Origin: Leptospira dzoumogneensis
GTDB taxonomy: Bacteria; Spirochaetota; Leptospiria; Leptospirales; Leptospiraceae
Direction of reading: 5' to 3'
Length of the DNA stretch: 64,000 nt
NCBI RefSeq assembly: GCF_004770895.1
Contig: NZ_RQHS01000010.1
Location: 310,001 to 374,000, forward strand
Both the position numbers and the translations under genes were made by a program. The stretch's first letter is position 1. Each line of letters begins with the position of its first letter. Below the pieces are notes generated by a model, which saw only the letters and a program-made list of their open reading frames with translations, was not told where the DNA came from and ran no database searches. Positions 16,076 to 25,224 of this stretch are shown one piece after another.

Positions 16076-17297
16076 ATTCTTCTTCTCCTTCGAAACCCAT
16101 ATCCGGAACTTCTTCCGAAACAGTTTCCATTTCAGAAGAAGACCCTTCCGCGGCTCCTCCTCCCTCTTCGGATGGAGGACCTGATCCTTGTACGTCCGAT
16201 TCAGGAGCCTGAGAACCTTCTCCCGGTCCGAGCCTGGAATCCACGAATTGGTTCAGCATCTCTTCTTCTTTAGAATTCAAATTGAAAAATTGTAAACCGA
16301 TACGGAACATTTTATCGGTGTTCGTGATATTTCGGATAACGGCCCTGTAAGTTCCTCTTAGTTCCTGGTTCAATTGTAGATCGAATAGTAAAATTTCGCC
16401 CACGGCAAAACTTCTGGAGAAAAATATAGATTGAGGGTGGAAAAATCCAAGCCCGCTCCTGCTTATATCTTCCGCCATACATCTTTCCTTAGATTCTTGG
16501 AAGAATCCGGAAGAGATCACATCCCTAGAGATGGCCGCGGCAAATAATGTGATCTTATTATAATCTTCCGTATCCATAGGTCTGTCGGAAAGTACCTGCA
16601 CATAACCTAGAGGAGTATAATTTTTATAACGGATCAGGACCGAAATTTCGGAAACAAATCTGGATTCTATCTTATTCAATGCCAGAAGTTTTAGATATTC
16701 TTCGATCGGAACGAAATTTTGTCCCGCTCCGCCTGAACTTCTTTCCAAACGATTGGTGACAAAGATGGATTGTTCGAAGTTATACATGATCCTAAGACGG
16801 TTATCCATCCGATCCGAAAAATAGATCAAAGAATCGGGATAGGTCTCCTTCATCTTTTTGGAATGTTTCTGAAGAATACCTTCCACTATTTTATCAATAA
16901 AACCTAATGAACGTCTTAAGTGAAGTTGGTTGATGATATTGGTAAGAACGATAGGCTCACCGCCTCCCCCCTCCAGGTCCACCCTGCCTTGGGCACGTTT
17001 TGCTTCGCTGACTTTTACGGCTTGGATCCGAAGTAATTCCAAACCGTTGCCCTCATTTCTTTGGACAACGGTAAAAACTCCGTGGAAAAAATGATTATTA
17101 TGAGTGAGAAATAAGATCCTTGTCTTCTCTCCATCCGATTTTCCGGGCAGAGAAGCAAGCAGATAGACACCATCTTTGAGACCTACGATCTTTGCGGGAT
17201 AGGATCTGCCTTTAATTTCCACAGAAACAGGCAGTCTCGCAAACAATGTTTGGAGGATTTTAGTCAGAGCCTCTGTTTCTTTGACTGTCCTATCCAA
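16068..17297 (-). CDS. DUF1577-like protein with C-terminal PilZ-like domain
   Basis: 409 residues. The N-terminal ~120 residues resemble a YcgR-N-like beta domain (ARLPVSVEIKGRSYPAKIVGLKDGVYLLASLPG). A middle helical/GAF-like region follows. Residues about 275-365 look like PilZ (ERCMAEDISRSGLGFFHPQ, VGEILLFDLQLNQELRGTYRAVIRNI, FRIGLQFFNL), with the D-x-S-x-x-G motif but no clear RxxxR, so c-di-GMP binding is uncertain. The tail (365-409) is Glu/Ser/Gly-rich and disordered. I associate this architecture with Leptospira DUF1577 proteins; no function is established from sequence. Confidence 0.6.
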   Translation of the reverse strand: MDRTVKETEALTKILQTLFARLPVSVEIKGRSYPAKIVGLKDGVYLLASLPGKSDGEKTRILFLTHNNHFFHGVFTVVQRNEGNGLELLRIQAVKVSEAKRAQGRVDLEGGGGEPIVLTNIINQLHLRRSLGFIDKIVEGILQKHSKKMKETYPDSLIYFSDRMDNRLRIMYNFEQSIFVTNRLERSSGGAGQNFVPIEEYLKLLALNKIESRFVSEISVLIRYKNYTPLGYVQVLSDRPMDTEDYNKITLFAAAISRDVISSGFFQESKERCMAEDISRSGLGFFHPQSIFFSRSFAVGEILLFDLQLNQELRGTYRAVIRNITNTDKMFRIGLQFFNLNSKEEEMLNQFVDSRLGPGEGSQAPESDVQGSGPPSEEGGGAAEGSSSEMETVSEEVPDMGFEGEEESV

Positions 17298-17504
17298 ACT
17301 TTCCTCCTAAAGGATCGTCTACCCTTTAACAAGGAATCCGAGTTTAACGGCTCCCTCGTTTAGGGAAAGGAAATTACTGATTCCAAGGAATTTTCCGGGT
17401 CATTCTTTTTGCATTATATTCTACTAATACGTTGTGGGGATGCCCTGGAAACCTTTTGTGGAATTGTATCAAAAGCCGGGCAAAAAGAAAATCGAAGGTT
17501 GAAT

Positions 17505-19769
17505 TTAAGAAGAAGTTTCCTCTTTTTTTCTGAAAATAAATTCTTTCCTAATCTCTCCAATTTTGGAAACCCCGACGGTATTCATTGCCTGTGCCAAACC
17601 TTCTGTGTATTGGCCCACCAAAAATCTAACCCCAGCCACTCCTCCACCCACTGCGGAAATCGCCATCGGTCTTCCGATTAGAACATTGTTTGCGCCTAAT
17701 GCATGCATTTTGAAAACATCCGCCCCACTTCTCACCCCTCCGTCCACAGAGATCGGAAAATCAGGACCCAATGCCTCTCGGATCATGGGAAGGACTCTTG
17801 CAGTCCCGGGCATATCGTCCAAAACCCTGCCTCCATGATTGGAGACAACGATTGCGTCCGCTCCTGCTTCTTTTGCGAGGATTGCATCTTCCGGACTCAT
17901 CACACCTTTTAAGATAAAAGGAAGTTTTGTATAAGAACGTATTTTAGAAAGAGCATCCACTCCTCTCGTGACGGAAGGGATTTTTTTCTGGACCAGTGTT
18001 TTGAAATTCACCGCGTCTATATCCATGCCTAGTGCAAGAACCCCTTGAGCCTCCGCTTCTTGGAATCTTTCTTTGATGAGTCCCTCGTCTTCTCGAGGTT
18101 TGCAGATGAGAATTCCTTTTCCGTCCACTTTTTTGAGAGCTTCCAGAATGATCAGATATTTTTCGGGACTCGCTCCATCACCTAACCATGCTAAGCTGCC
18201 GGATGCCAAACATCCTTCCAATAAGACCGCAGCCAAAGTATACTCATCCATGGCTCCGCTCATGTTTGTGATCGCACCCGTCATGGGAGCACACATAAAA
18301 GAAGTGGATAATTTTTGTCCCAAAAATTGGCTCTCGGTGCTAGCCTGAACATTCTCTCTGATATATCTAGGAAGAATTGAATATTCTTCTAATGCCTTTG
18401 TATTGTCTTGGAAGCTAAGCATTCTTCCAACTCCGCCCATTCCAGGAACTCCAGAGGCGCAGTCTGTTCCGTCACAAACTTTACAGACCCAACATATCTC
18501 TTTTCCGAATCGAGCCCTTGCATTTGCTGCGATCTCTTTTTCAGAAATAGAATATAATTCATCACAAGTAAATCGAATCGTTTCTAGTACTTTGGAGAAT
18601 ACAGTCTCTGCTTGTTTTAAATTTTCCGCAGATATGATCACATGCCCTGTTTTTTCAATATTGTTTGTGGGCTCAGGGATAATATCCCCCACTTTATGCA
18701 ATAAATAGATATCAGTTACACCTTCTATCTTCTTTGCTTCCTCCAATCCATCGATGGAAAGAAGTTTTCCCTTAGGCGCGAGTAACGCTCTTTCTATTGA
18801 AACTCTATGAAATAATGGCTCTAAATTATCAGGCTCTTCTCCGAGTGCGATGAGTATTGCGGCTCTATTCAGATTGATCCCGCTGGATAAAGGAAAAGTA
18901 AATGCGGACATGAATCCGCCGGAAAGTCTTGCGGCAATCTCTCCTACTTTTACACCTGTAGGAGTCACTTTGATATCTCCTTTTCCTGCACCTCTTCTGA
19001 TCCCGAGGGCCTGCATTCCTCGGAACATCACATCTTCTATTTCTTTTTGGATCTCAGGGGAAAGAGCGGAGGGCATATTATGGCCCATCTCTATAAAATA
19101 AGGTTCTCTTTCTATGATACGGTCCGCAAGACCGGTGATCATATACTTTCCGTCCCAAGCGAGTGCATCCACGGAAACTTCAGGACCTGGCATATATTCT
19201 TCTAGGATCATCTCACCTGTAGGAGAATATTTTTTTGCATGTTTGAATGCGGCCTGTAACTCCTCTCTATTATTTACTTTTACAACTCCGCGGGCACCCA
19301 TATTATCCGCAGGTTTCATTACCAGAGGGAATTGTAGGAATTCCAACGCGTCACGTGTATCTTGGATACTCCAAACAGGAGCAAATCCAGGGATAGGAAC
19401 GCCCGCTTTTTTCAGGCGTTCTCTCATCTTTACTTTATTAGAAGCTGCTTCCGCGTCCACGAATCGGATGCCGGGGAGATCGAGTGCGTTAGCTACTGCC
19501 GCAACAGTCATACTCGCATCGGTTCCTGCGGTGATGACTCCATCTATCTTAGTAGTTGCGGATAATTTTTTGGCCTCTCTCACCATTCCTTCAATGTCTT
19601 TTGTGGACATGATCAGAGGAAGATCACAAATTTTCAGACCGGGTGCTTCCGGATTCATATCCGCCACCACTGTCCTAAGAAGCATCGTTTTTGCGGTTTG
19701 GATGATGGGGACCTGTAAAAGTCCTCCGCCTATGATCAGGATCGTTTTCCCTGCGATTTTTTTACTCAC
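17505..19769 (-). CDS. ATP-grasp ligase / FMN-dependent alpha-hydroxy-acid dehydrogenase fusion
   Basis: 754 residues joining two enzymes. Residues 1-410: a CarB/PurK-like ATP-grasp ligase with an N-terminal nucleotide-fold domain (TILIIGGGLLQVPIIQTAK), PLVMKPADNMGARGVVKV and VGEIAARLSGG. A linker has four cysteines (C426, C429, C432, C437 in CWVCKVCDGTDC). Residues 440-754: a lactate-oxidase/IDI2-type FMN barrel with FILKGVMSPEDA (K621), VVSNHGGRVLDD (H645, R648) and SVDGGVRSGADVFKMHALGANNVLIGRP. Both halves keep catalytic residues. Substrates are unknown. It overlaps mnmA by 4 nt. Confidence 0.82.
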   Translation of the reverse strand: MSKKIAGKTILIIGGGLLQVPIIQTAKTMLLRTVVADMNPEAPGLKICDLPLIMSTKDIEGMVREAKKLSATTKIDGVITAGTDASMTVAAVANALDLPGIRFVDAEAASNKVKMRERLKKAGVPIPGFAPVWSIQDTRDALEFLQFPLVMKPADNMGARGVVKVNNREELQAAFKHAKKYSPTGEMILEEYMPGPEVSVDALAWDGKYMITGLADRIIEREPYFIEMGHNMPSALSPEIQKEIEDVMFRGMQALGIRRGAGKGDIKVTPTGVKVGEIAARLSGGFMSAFTFPLSSGINLNRAAILIALGEEPDNLEPLFHRVSIERALLAPKGKLLSIDGLEEAKKIEGVTDIYLLHKVGDIIPEPTNNIEKTGHVIISAENLKQAETVFSKVLETIRFTCDELYSISEKEIAANARARFGKEICWVCKVCDGTDCASGVPGMGGVGRMLSFQDNTKALEEYSILPRYIRENVQASTESQFLGQKLSTSFMCAPMTGAITNMSGAMDEYTLAAVLLEGCLASGSLAWLGDGASPEKYLIILEALKKVDGKGILICKPREDEGLIKERFQEAEAQGVLALGMDIDAVNFKTLVQKKIPSVTRGVDALSKIRSYTKLPFILKGVMSPEDAILAKEAGADAIVVSNHGGRVLDDMPGTARVLPMIREALGPDFPISVDGGVRSGADVFKMHALGANNVLIGRPMAISAVGGGVAGVRFLVGQYTEGLAQAMNTVGVSKIGEIRKEFIFRKKEETSS

Positions 19770-20920
19770 GGAAGAACGCCTTCTCCTAATTCCAAATTTT
19801 GTAATATACCGGTACCCGATTTTTCGTAAGTGGTCACACTTCCTTTTCGGATAATCCCGCCTGCGAGTAAATAATCGGAATCGTTCGGATAGAAAACTGC
19901 GGATTGGCCTGGAGCCACACCTTTCACTTCTTCCAAAGGAAATACTTGTATAAAGTTTTCATTACGTACTACTTTTGCTCTGATAGGACGAGAACGGTAT
20001 CTCACTTGCACTCTGCATTCCGAACTTTCCGTTCCTAAAATGGGAGCCCAGGCTTGTAGATTCAGATCTTCTACTATAAAAGATTCCACAAAGGTTTGTC
20101 TCTCTTCTGCCAAAACAACTGTTCCGTCATCTTGGATGGAGATCACATATAAAGGCGCCTTCCAAGCGATACCTAAACCTTTTCTTTGTCCTATGGTGAA
20201 GTTCTCTTTTCCGGAATGTTCTCCGATCACTTGTCCATTCTGTAATTTGAAAACTCCGGGAGTGAAGTCTATATTCTTCTTTGCTAAAAACTTTCTGTAA
20301 TCGTTTTCAGGAATAAAACAGATCTCTTGGGATTCCGCTTTTTCAGCCACCGGAAGTCCCATCTTACGCGCGATCTCGCGCACCTCAGGTTTAGTCATTC
20401 CGCCTAAAGGAAAAACTGTATTTTTCAGATTCTCTTGGGACAAACCGTATAGATAATATGCCTGATTTTTATTCATGTCCTGGGCATTGGACACTGCATA
20501 TCTTCCGTCTATCTCTACGATATTCGCATAATGCCCGGTAGCTATTTTATCAATTCCTAATGCTTGCGCCTTTTCGAATAATGCACCGAACTTCACGAAA
20601 GTATTACATTCCACGCAAGGATTCGGGGTCTTCCCTTCCATGTAATCGTTTACAAATCTGTCTATGACCTTCTCTTGGAAAAGTTTCTCCATCTTGATCA
20701 CGTAAAAAGGGATATTTAAGGAGAGACCAACATCTCTCGCGTCTCGAATATCTTCCGGAGAACAACATGATTTTTTAGTGGTATCGCAGGCAGGAGCCTC
20801 ATATTCCCAGGTGCGCAGGTTGACCCCGATCACTTCGTAACCTTGTTCCATGAGTAGGCCTGCAGTGACGGCACTGTCCACCCCTCCACTCATCGCTACT
20901 ATGATCTTACCCTTACTCAT
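19766..20920 (-). CDS. mnmA: tRNA-specific 2-thiouridylase MnmA
   Basis: 384 residues. The PP-loop SGGVDSAVTAGLLMEQGYEVIG (about 10-31) binds ATP. Catalytic cysteines are in TPNPCVECN and SQEICFIP. The C-terminal beta-barrel (VSIQDDGTVVLAEERQ) completes the family architecture. MnmA thiolates U34 in tRNA-Lys, -Glu and -Gln. An extra CDTTKKSCCSPEDIRDAR insertion near residue 45 is typical of many homologues. The start overlaps the upstream lipoprotein gene by 8 nt. Confidence 0.96.
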   Translation of the reverse strand: MSKGKIIVAMSGGVDSAVTAGLLMEQGYEVIGVNLRTWEYEAPACDTTKKSCCSPEDIRDARDVGLSLNIPFYVIKMEKLFQEKVIDRFVNDYMEGKTPNPCVECNTFVKFGALFEKAQALGIDKIATGHYANIVEIDGRYAVSNAQDMNKNQAYYLYGLSQENLKNTVFPLGGMTKPEVREIARKMGLPVAEKAESQEICFIPENDYRKFLAKKNIDFTPGVFKLQNGQVIGEHSGKENFTIGQRKGLGIAWKAPLYVISIQDDGTVVLAEERQTFVESFIVEDLNLQAWAPILGTESSECRVQVRYRSRPIRAKVVRNENFIQVFPLEEVKGVAPGQSAVFYPNDSDYLLAGGIIRKGSVTTYEKSGTGILQNLELGEGVLP

Positions 20921-21932
20921 TTCCTGAGACCGATTCCTTTCCTACTATACCAATAAGACTCCTTTTGGTGTCCAAAAGAATTCGATAGTTTTCCATCCAA
21001 TTCCGGCCCAAGATCCCAACGATCCCTTTTCGGTGGTCTGAATGTAAAGCGTCCGGCGGTATACCTCCTGGAAACACCTCCAATTCGGGAGTGCAGAAGC
21101 CTATCCCCTCAGAATCGTTTTTCACAAAAACAGGACAAAAAGGCCGAAGTGTTCTGATTTTTGCCTGCAGCCGGCCCCCGCCAAAATTGAATACTGTGGC
21201 TTCCTTTCCTTCTACATACTCCGTGGGATGATCCGATTTGATTGTGTCCCAGTCTAGAACGCTGTATTCGGCTCCGGTGTCCAAGATCCAAGATTCTTTT
21301 CTAGTTCCAGGCGGGCGGAGAAGTACCGCTGAAGGTTGGCCTGATTTTAAGAACATAGGAAATAAATTTTCTTCCAAAAAACCGGGAGCAGGACTGGAAG
21401 TAGAAGATCTCCAAAGAGAAATTCTATCCGGCAAGTCCAAAACAACCACCGAACCTAAGAATGCATTCATTCCTAAGATCCCGTCCACTCTAAGTTCTTT
21501 AGGGAACACATGAGAATAAAATTCCACGGACTCGAATGGACGAATTCCTCCGATAAACAGATCATTCTTGATCGTTCTTCTGACCGACTGGACGGAACCC
21601 CCGGGAAAGCTAGCGCTCAAAACTCTTTTAGGAGAATTTTCCGGAACATGATCTTCCGAAAGGAAAGAAACGAATGCACCTGTATCGATCAGGAATCTAA
21701 GAGGCGCTCTATCTTTGTCCAAGGAAAGATAGATCACAGGAAGATGATCGACTTCCTTTAGAGGAAGACGGATCCAAATCCCGCCTGCCTCTTTTTCGTA
21801 ACGGATATAACCTGAGAATAAATTCCGAAAATCGAATGTAGTACATCCGGCCGCAAAAAAGAAGAATGCACCAAGAAGTAGTCTGGAAAGAATATACGTT
21901 TTTTTGAATGTACGATTCGGAATGGAAAACAT
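20913..21932 (-). CDS. Bilobed aspartic-protease-like lipoprotein
   Basis: 339 residues. A signal segment ends in a lipobox (FFFAAGC, Cys30). Two retropepsin-like lobes follow. Lobe 1 has FLIDTGAFVSFLS (D83-T-G) and DGILGMNAFLGSVVVLDL. Lobe 2 has WILDTGAEYSVLD (D218-T-G) and GIVGILGRNWMENYRILLD. Each lobe thus has its own DTG plus the psi-loop hydrophobic-hydrophobic-Gly element, as in eukaryotic pepsins. It would act, if active, at the membrane facing the periplasm or outside. First gene of the operon with mnmA and the ATP-grasp/FMN fusion. Could also be a non-proteolytic binding protein. Confidence 0.75.
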   Translation of the reverse strand: MFSIPNRTFKKTYILSRLLLGAFFFFAAGCTTFDFRNLFSGYIRYEKEAGGIWIRLPLKEVDHLPVIYLSLDKDRAPLRFLIDTGAFVSFLSEDHVPENSPKRVLSASFPGGSVQSVRRTIKNDLFIGGIRPFESVEFYSHVFPKELRVDGILGMNAFLGSVVVLDLPDRISLWRSSTSSPAPGFLEENLFPMFLKSGQPSAVLLRPPGTRKESWILDTGAEYSVLDWDTIKSDHPTEYVEGKEATVFNFGGGRLQAKIRTLRPFCPVFVKNDSEGIGFCTPELEVFPGGIPPDALHSDHRKGIVGILGRNWMENYRILLDTKRSLIGIVGKESVSGNE

Positions 21933-22029
21933 CGGACTTACAAAAGAAGACCGGCTTAGAGTTTCAAATTTAAGGAAAAAATCGATCCTTTTTTATTTGG
22001 AAAAGCGAACTCATAAGAGTTCGCCTCAA

Positions 22030-22260
22030 TTACAGTAGTTTTTTGATGCAGCGGGAATTCGGACAACGAGTGTAATCTATCACACAGTCTCTATATTCAA
22101 TTCCTGTCTGGGCATCCTTCGCTTTATATTCTATAAAGCAGGAATAAGGAGAAAAATCGAACTCTTCTCTTCCTAAAGCGCGGTTACGGATACGTTTTCC
22201 GAGCTCCGCCTCTTCGATCTGGCTGATATAATAATGGTCCAGCTCAAGTTGTTTTTCCAT
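22030..22260 (-). CDS. Small hypothetical protein with C-terminal cysteines
   Basis: 76 residues, charged N-terminal half (MEKQLELDHYYISQIEEAELGKRIRNRALGREEF) and a C-terminal part with four Cys: SPYSCFIEYKAKDAQTGIEYRDCVIDYTRCPNSRCIKK. No signal peptide. I do not recognise the family. Codon use resembles the neighbours and the reading frame has the same strand, so it is probably real. The Cys spacing could suit metal binding or disulfides, which is only a suggestion. Confidence 0.6.
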   Translation of the reverse strand: MEKQLELDHYYISQIEEAELGKRIRNRALGREEFDFSPYSCFIEYKAKDAQTGIEYRDCVIDYTRCPNSRCIKKLL

Positions 22261-22325
22261 GATAGAGGTTTCGGCCGAATTTTAGGATTCGATAAGCCCG
22301 AAATCCCTAAGAAAATCGGAAAAAA

Positions 22326-23411
22326 CTAGTTCTGGACCGGTATTTGGAAGGAAATGGTCCTGTTTTTACCGGAATGTTTTGCCTCGTAAAGTGCTTTATC
22401 CGCCCTTTCTATCAGGTCCTTATTGTTTCGGTCATTTGACCAAAACTCGGAAACCCCTATAGAAAGAGTGACTTGGAAATCAGGACCTCCGTTCGGATTC
22501 GGGATAGAAGCAGCTTCTACCGCCTTTCTCAAACGTTCCCCCATTTCAAAACCACGTTTTAAGTCCGCTCCAGGCATGACCAAACAGAATTCCTCTCCAC
22601 CATATCTAGCGGCGATATCATGTTTGCCGGCACATTGGATCAGCCTTGCAGCAACTTCGATCAATACCTGGTCCCCTGCTTGGTGCCCATGAGTATCATT
22701 GAACTTTTTGAAATTGTCCACGTCGGTGAATAGAAGAGCAAGATTCGTTCTTTTTTTACGGCAACGTTCCATCTCTTCTTTCAGTTTGGTCTGGAAGTAA
22801 TGATGTACTTTCAAACCTGTCATCATATCTACGGTAGCAAGTTCGTACAGTCTAGAGTTCTCTACTGCAATTCCGGCAAGAGTGGAAAGTGTAGTGAGGA
22901 AGTCTCTGTCCTCCTCCATCCATTCTCCCATGGTGATCTTTTCACCCAATAGAAGAAGTCCGTTCACTTTCCCTTTTGCGTTCAAAGGAATGATCAGGTC
23001 TCCGCCGATCCTTCTTAAAAATTCCAATTCAGGACTTAAACCCATGGACTCTTCTACTTGGTCCGGGGTCATAGCCTTAAGTTTGGTTTCTAAAAAAGTA
23101 ACTAAGGGTGCATCCGTTTTGATCTTAAATCCTGCATCATCTTCTGCAAGATCGAATCCTTTAAAGCTAGGCTCCAATTCGAAATAATTGGAGTCGGCTT
23201 CCGGTGCTAAAAAGATAGCCGCGCTCAAAGTTTGCAATTGAGCTAAACAAATATTTAAAATAGCATCAATTAGATACTTATAATCCAGTGTGGAATTAAG
23301 AGCCTTACTGATCTCGAGAAGTTGTTTCTGATCGTAGATCTTCTTCTCATAATATTCGATCATCAATGGATCATTGTCTTTTCCGATCAACTGTGGAATC
23401 TCCCAATACAA
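22326..23411 (-). CDS. GAF-GGDEF diguanylate cyclase
   Basis: 361 residues. A GAF-like sensor domain spans about 25-185 (LLEISKALNSTLDYKYLIDAILNICLAQLQTLSAAIFL ... VNGLLLLGEKITMGEWMEEDRDFLTTLSTLAGIAVENSRLYELA). The GGDEF domain follows (TDVDNFKKFNDTHGHQAGDQVL, RYGGEEF, LSIGVSEF), with intact catalytic residues to make c-di-GMP from GTP. The usual inhibitory RxxD before RYGGEEF reads GKHD, so product inhibition may be absent. The TTG start at 23411 has a weak ribosome site; ATG at 23363 is an alternative. Confidence 0.88.
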   Translation of the reverse strand: MYWEIPQLIGKDNDPLMIEYYEKKIYDQKQLLEISKALNSTLDYKYLIDAILNICLAQLQTLSAAIFLAPEADSNYFELEPSFKGFDLAEDDAGFKIKTDAPLVTFLETKLKAMTPDQVEESMGLSPELEFLRRIGGDLIIPLNAKGKVNGLLLLGEKITMGEWMEEDRDFLTTLSTLAGIAVENSRLYELATVDMMTGLKVHHYFQTKLKEEMERCRKKRTNLALLFTDVDNFKKFNDTHGHQAGDQVLIEVAARLIQCAGKHDIAARYGGEEFCLVMPGADLKRGFEMGERLRKAVEAASIPNPNGGPDFQVTLSIGVSEFWSNDRNNKDLIERADKALYEAKHSGKNRTISFQIPVQN

Positions 23412-23589
23412 AATTGAAAAGATAATTTATTTCGCTAATCCGTTTCTTCGCCTACGGACTCTGAACATTTTCCGTGAAGTCGATCCGCAAGAGGTAGTAG
23501 CATCAAAAAGCTTTCCTCGGGGAAATCAAACTCTTTTTACTTTTTCATTTGACTTTCAGCCTGGCTTCAGGAAACATGGTTTTAGACGC

Positions 23590-23662
<73 letters not shown>

Positions 23663-23780
23663 GAGCGTTTTACATCAAATCATTATCCTCAAAAGTAGAC
23701 AAAGAGACGTTTAATTTCTACCTTTTCTACTCTTTCCTTATAAAAAAGAAACAAATCTCTTATTTGATAATCCTTTCTAT

Positions 23781-24560
23781 TTAGTTTCCCAGCTCTTTAG
23801 AACGTTCCGTTGCTCTTTTCACTGCGGAGATAACGGCAAACGGGAACTTATTCTTCTCCAACTCTTCTAAACCAGCTATTGTTGTTCCGCCTGGAGAAGT
23901 TACTTTGTTTTTCAAAACTTCCGGATGAGTATCAGGATTCTTTTCCAATTCTTTTGCAAGTAATTCGGCTCCGCCTATCACGGTCTGTATGGAGAGTTCC
24001 AATGCTTGAGAGTATGTCAAACCGGAGGCAACTCCACCTTCTGCCAAACTTTGTATAAACCTTAGTACGTAGGCAGGACCTGAACCGGAGAGTCCAGTTA
24101 CCGCATCCACTAATTCTTCTTTGGAAAGTTCCAAACAATAAGAGATAGGTGTGAATATCTCTTTCAGGCTTTCGTATAATTCCTTATCTCCATAGTAACC
24201 CAAAGCTCCCTTTCCTACGAGAATAGGAAGATTCGGCATAATACGGACCACCTTAGATCCAGCAGGAGCGGAAGAAGAAAGTATCTTTGTGTCTATACCT
24301 GCCGCAACAGATAGAATTGCTTTAGGCGCTTCTAAGGATCTAAGAGTTTTAGAAACCTCCGCAGGTTTTACCGCTAAGATTAGAAGGTCCGCTTTCTTTT
24401 GGAAGTTCGACCAATCGGATTCTAAAACCATTCCTTCCGCTTTTTTAGGATCTAGATAAGGATCGAAACCGATCACATCTATTTTTCTAGATTGGAGGGA
24501 ATGATAGATCGCTCCTCCCATATTTCCGCAGCCTACGATACCGATTTTATTATATTTCAT
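23781..24560 (-). CDS. proC: Pyrroline-5-carboxylate reductase
   Basis: 259 residues. N-terminal dinucleotide fold KIGIVGCGNMGGAIYHSL, central ILSVAAGI and VRIMPNLPILVGKGALGY, and the C-terminal signature DAVTGLSGSGPAYVLRFIQSLAEGGVASGL ... LKNKVTSPGGTTIAGLEELE. It performs the last step of proline synthesis with NAD(P)H. It overlaps yggS by 4 nt; yggS-proC linkage is widespread. Confidence 0.96.
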   Translation of the reverse strand: MKYNKIGIVGCGNMGGAIYHSLQSRKIDVIGFDPYLDPKKAEGMVLESDWSNFQKKADLLILAVKPAEVSKTLRSLEAPKAILSVAAGIDTKILSSSAPAGSKVVRIMPNLPILVGKGALGYYGDKELYESLKEIFTPISYCLELSKEELVDAVTGLSGSGPAYVLRFIQSLAEGGVASGLTYSQALELSIQTVIGGAELLAKELEKNPDTHPEVLKNKVTSPGGTTIAGLEELEKNKFPFAVISAVKRATERSKELGN

Positions 24561-25222
24561 GTTCTTTCTCCGAATATTGCGGTCCCAATCCTAAGATAAT
24601 CGCTTCCTTCTTCCAATGCAATCCTGTAATCGCCTGACATTCCCATGGATAATTTTCCTTGGGGCAAAAATTCTTTTCGCAGGCTTGCGATCTCTCTAAA
24701 TACTTTACGTGTTTCTTCCGGATCGCCGGAACTTGGGCCCATAGTCATAAATCCTTCTAATACACAAAACTCCGAACTGAGAGTTTCTTTTTTACGTAGA
24801 AGTTCCAAAACTTCTTCTTTGGAAAATCCTGATTTTGAATCTTCTTCCGTTAGATTGACTTGTAGGAAGTAACGTATCTTCCATCGGTCCTGGTCCATTC
24901 TTCTTTTCAATTCTTGCAGGATCTTCTCGGAACCCACTCCATGCACAAATGAATAGAGTCCCGCATATTTTCTGATATGTGAAGATTGGACTGGACCTAT
25001 ATGATGTAGTATAAAATCTTTTTCGGGTTTTCCCAGATCGGAAAATTTTTCTATCCCTTCTTGGACCCTATTTTCTCCGAAATGGATCACTCCACCCGAG
25101 ATCGCTTCTTGTACTTTTTCTTTTGGCTGGAATTTGGAAACTGCAATGAGCGTTGGAGTTCCTACAGGTTTCAGGGACTCCAGTTCTTGTACTATAGATC
25201 TATAATTCTCAGAGACACCCAC
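24557..25222 (-). CDS. YggS/PLPBP-family pyridoxal-phosphate homeostasis protein
   Basis: 221 residues forming the alanine-racemase-like barrel: PTLIAVSKFQPKEKVQEAI (PLP Lys in SK), HFGENRVQEG, HHIGPVQSSHIRKY, GFMTMGPSSGD and SMGMSGDYRIALEEGSDYLRIGTAIFGER at the end. These proteins bind PLP and buffer vitamin B6 and amino-acid pools, with no known catalytic reaction. It precedes proC with a 4-nt overlap and follows the coiled-coil membrane protein by 2 nt. Confidence 0.93.
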   Translation of the reverse strand: MGVSENYRSIVQELESLKPVGTPTLIAVSKFQPKEKVQEAISGGVIHFGENRVQEGIEKFSDLGKPEKDFILHHIGPVQSSHIRKYAGLYSFVHGVGSEKILQELKRRMDQDRWKIRYFLQVNLTEEDSKSGFSKEEVLELLRKKETLSSEFCVLEGFMTMGPSSGDPEETRKVFREIASLRKEFLPQGKLSMGMSGDYRIALEEGSDYLRIGTAIFGERT

Positions 25223-25224
25223 GC

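Noticed and set aside
19114..19854. Long plus-strand ORF of about 246 codons antisense to the ATP-grasp/FMN gene
   Set aside because: It is the shadow of a strong coding gene on the other strand; no ribosome site, no known motif, and it crosses the boundary of two real genes.
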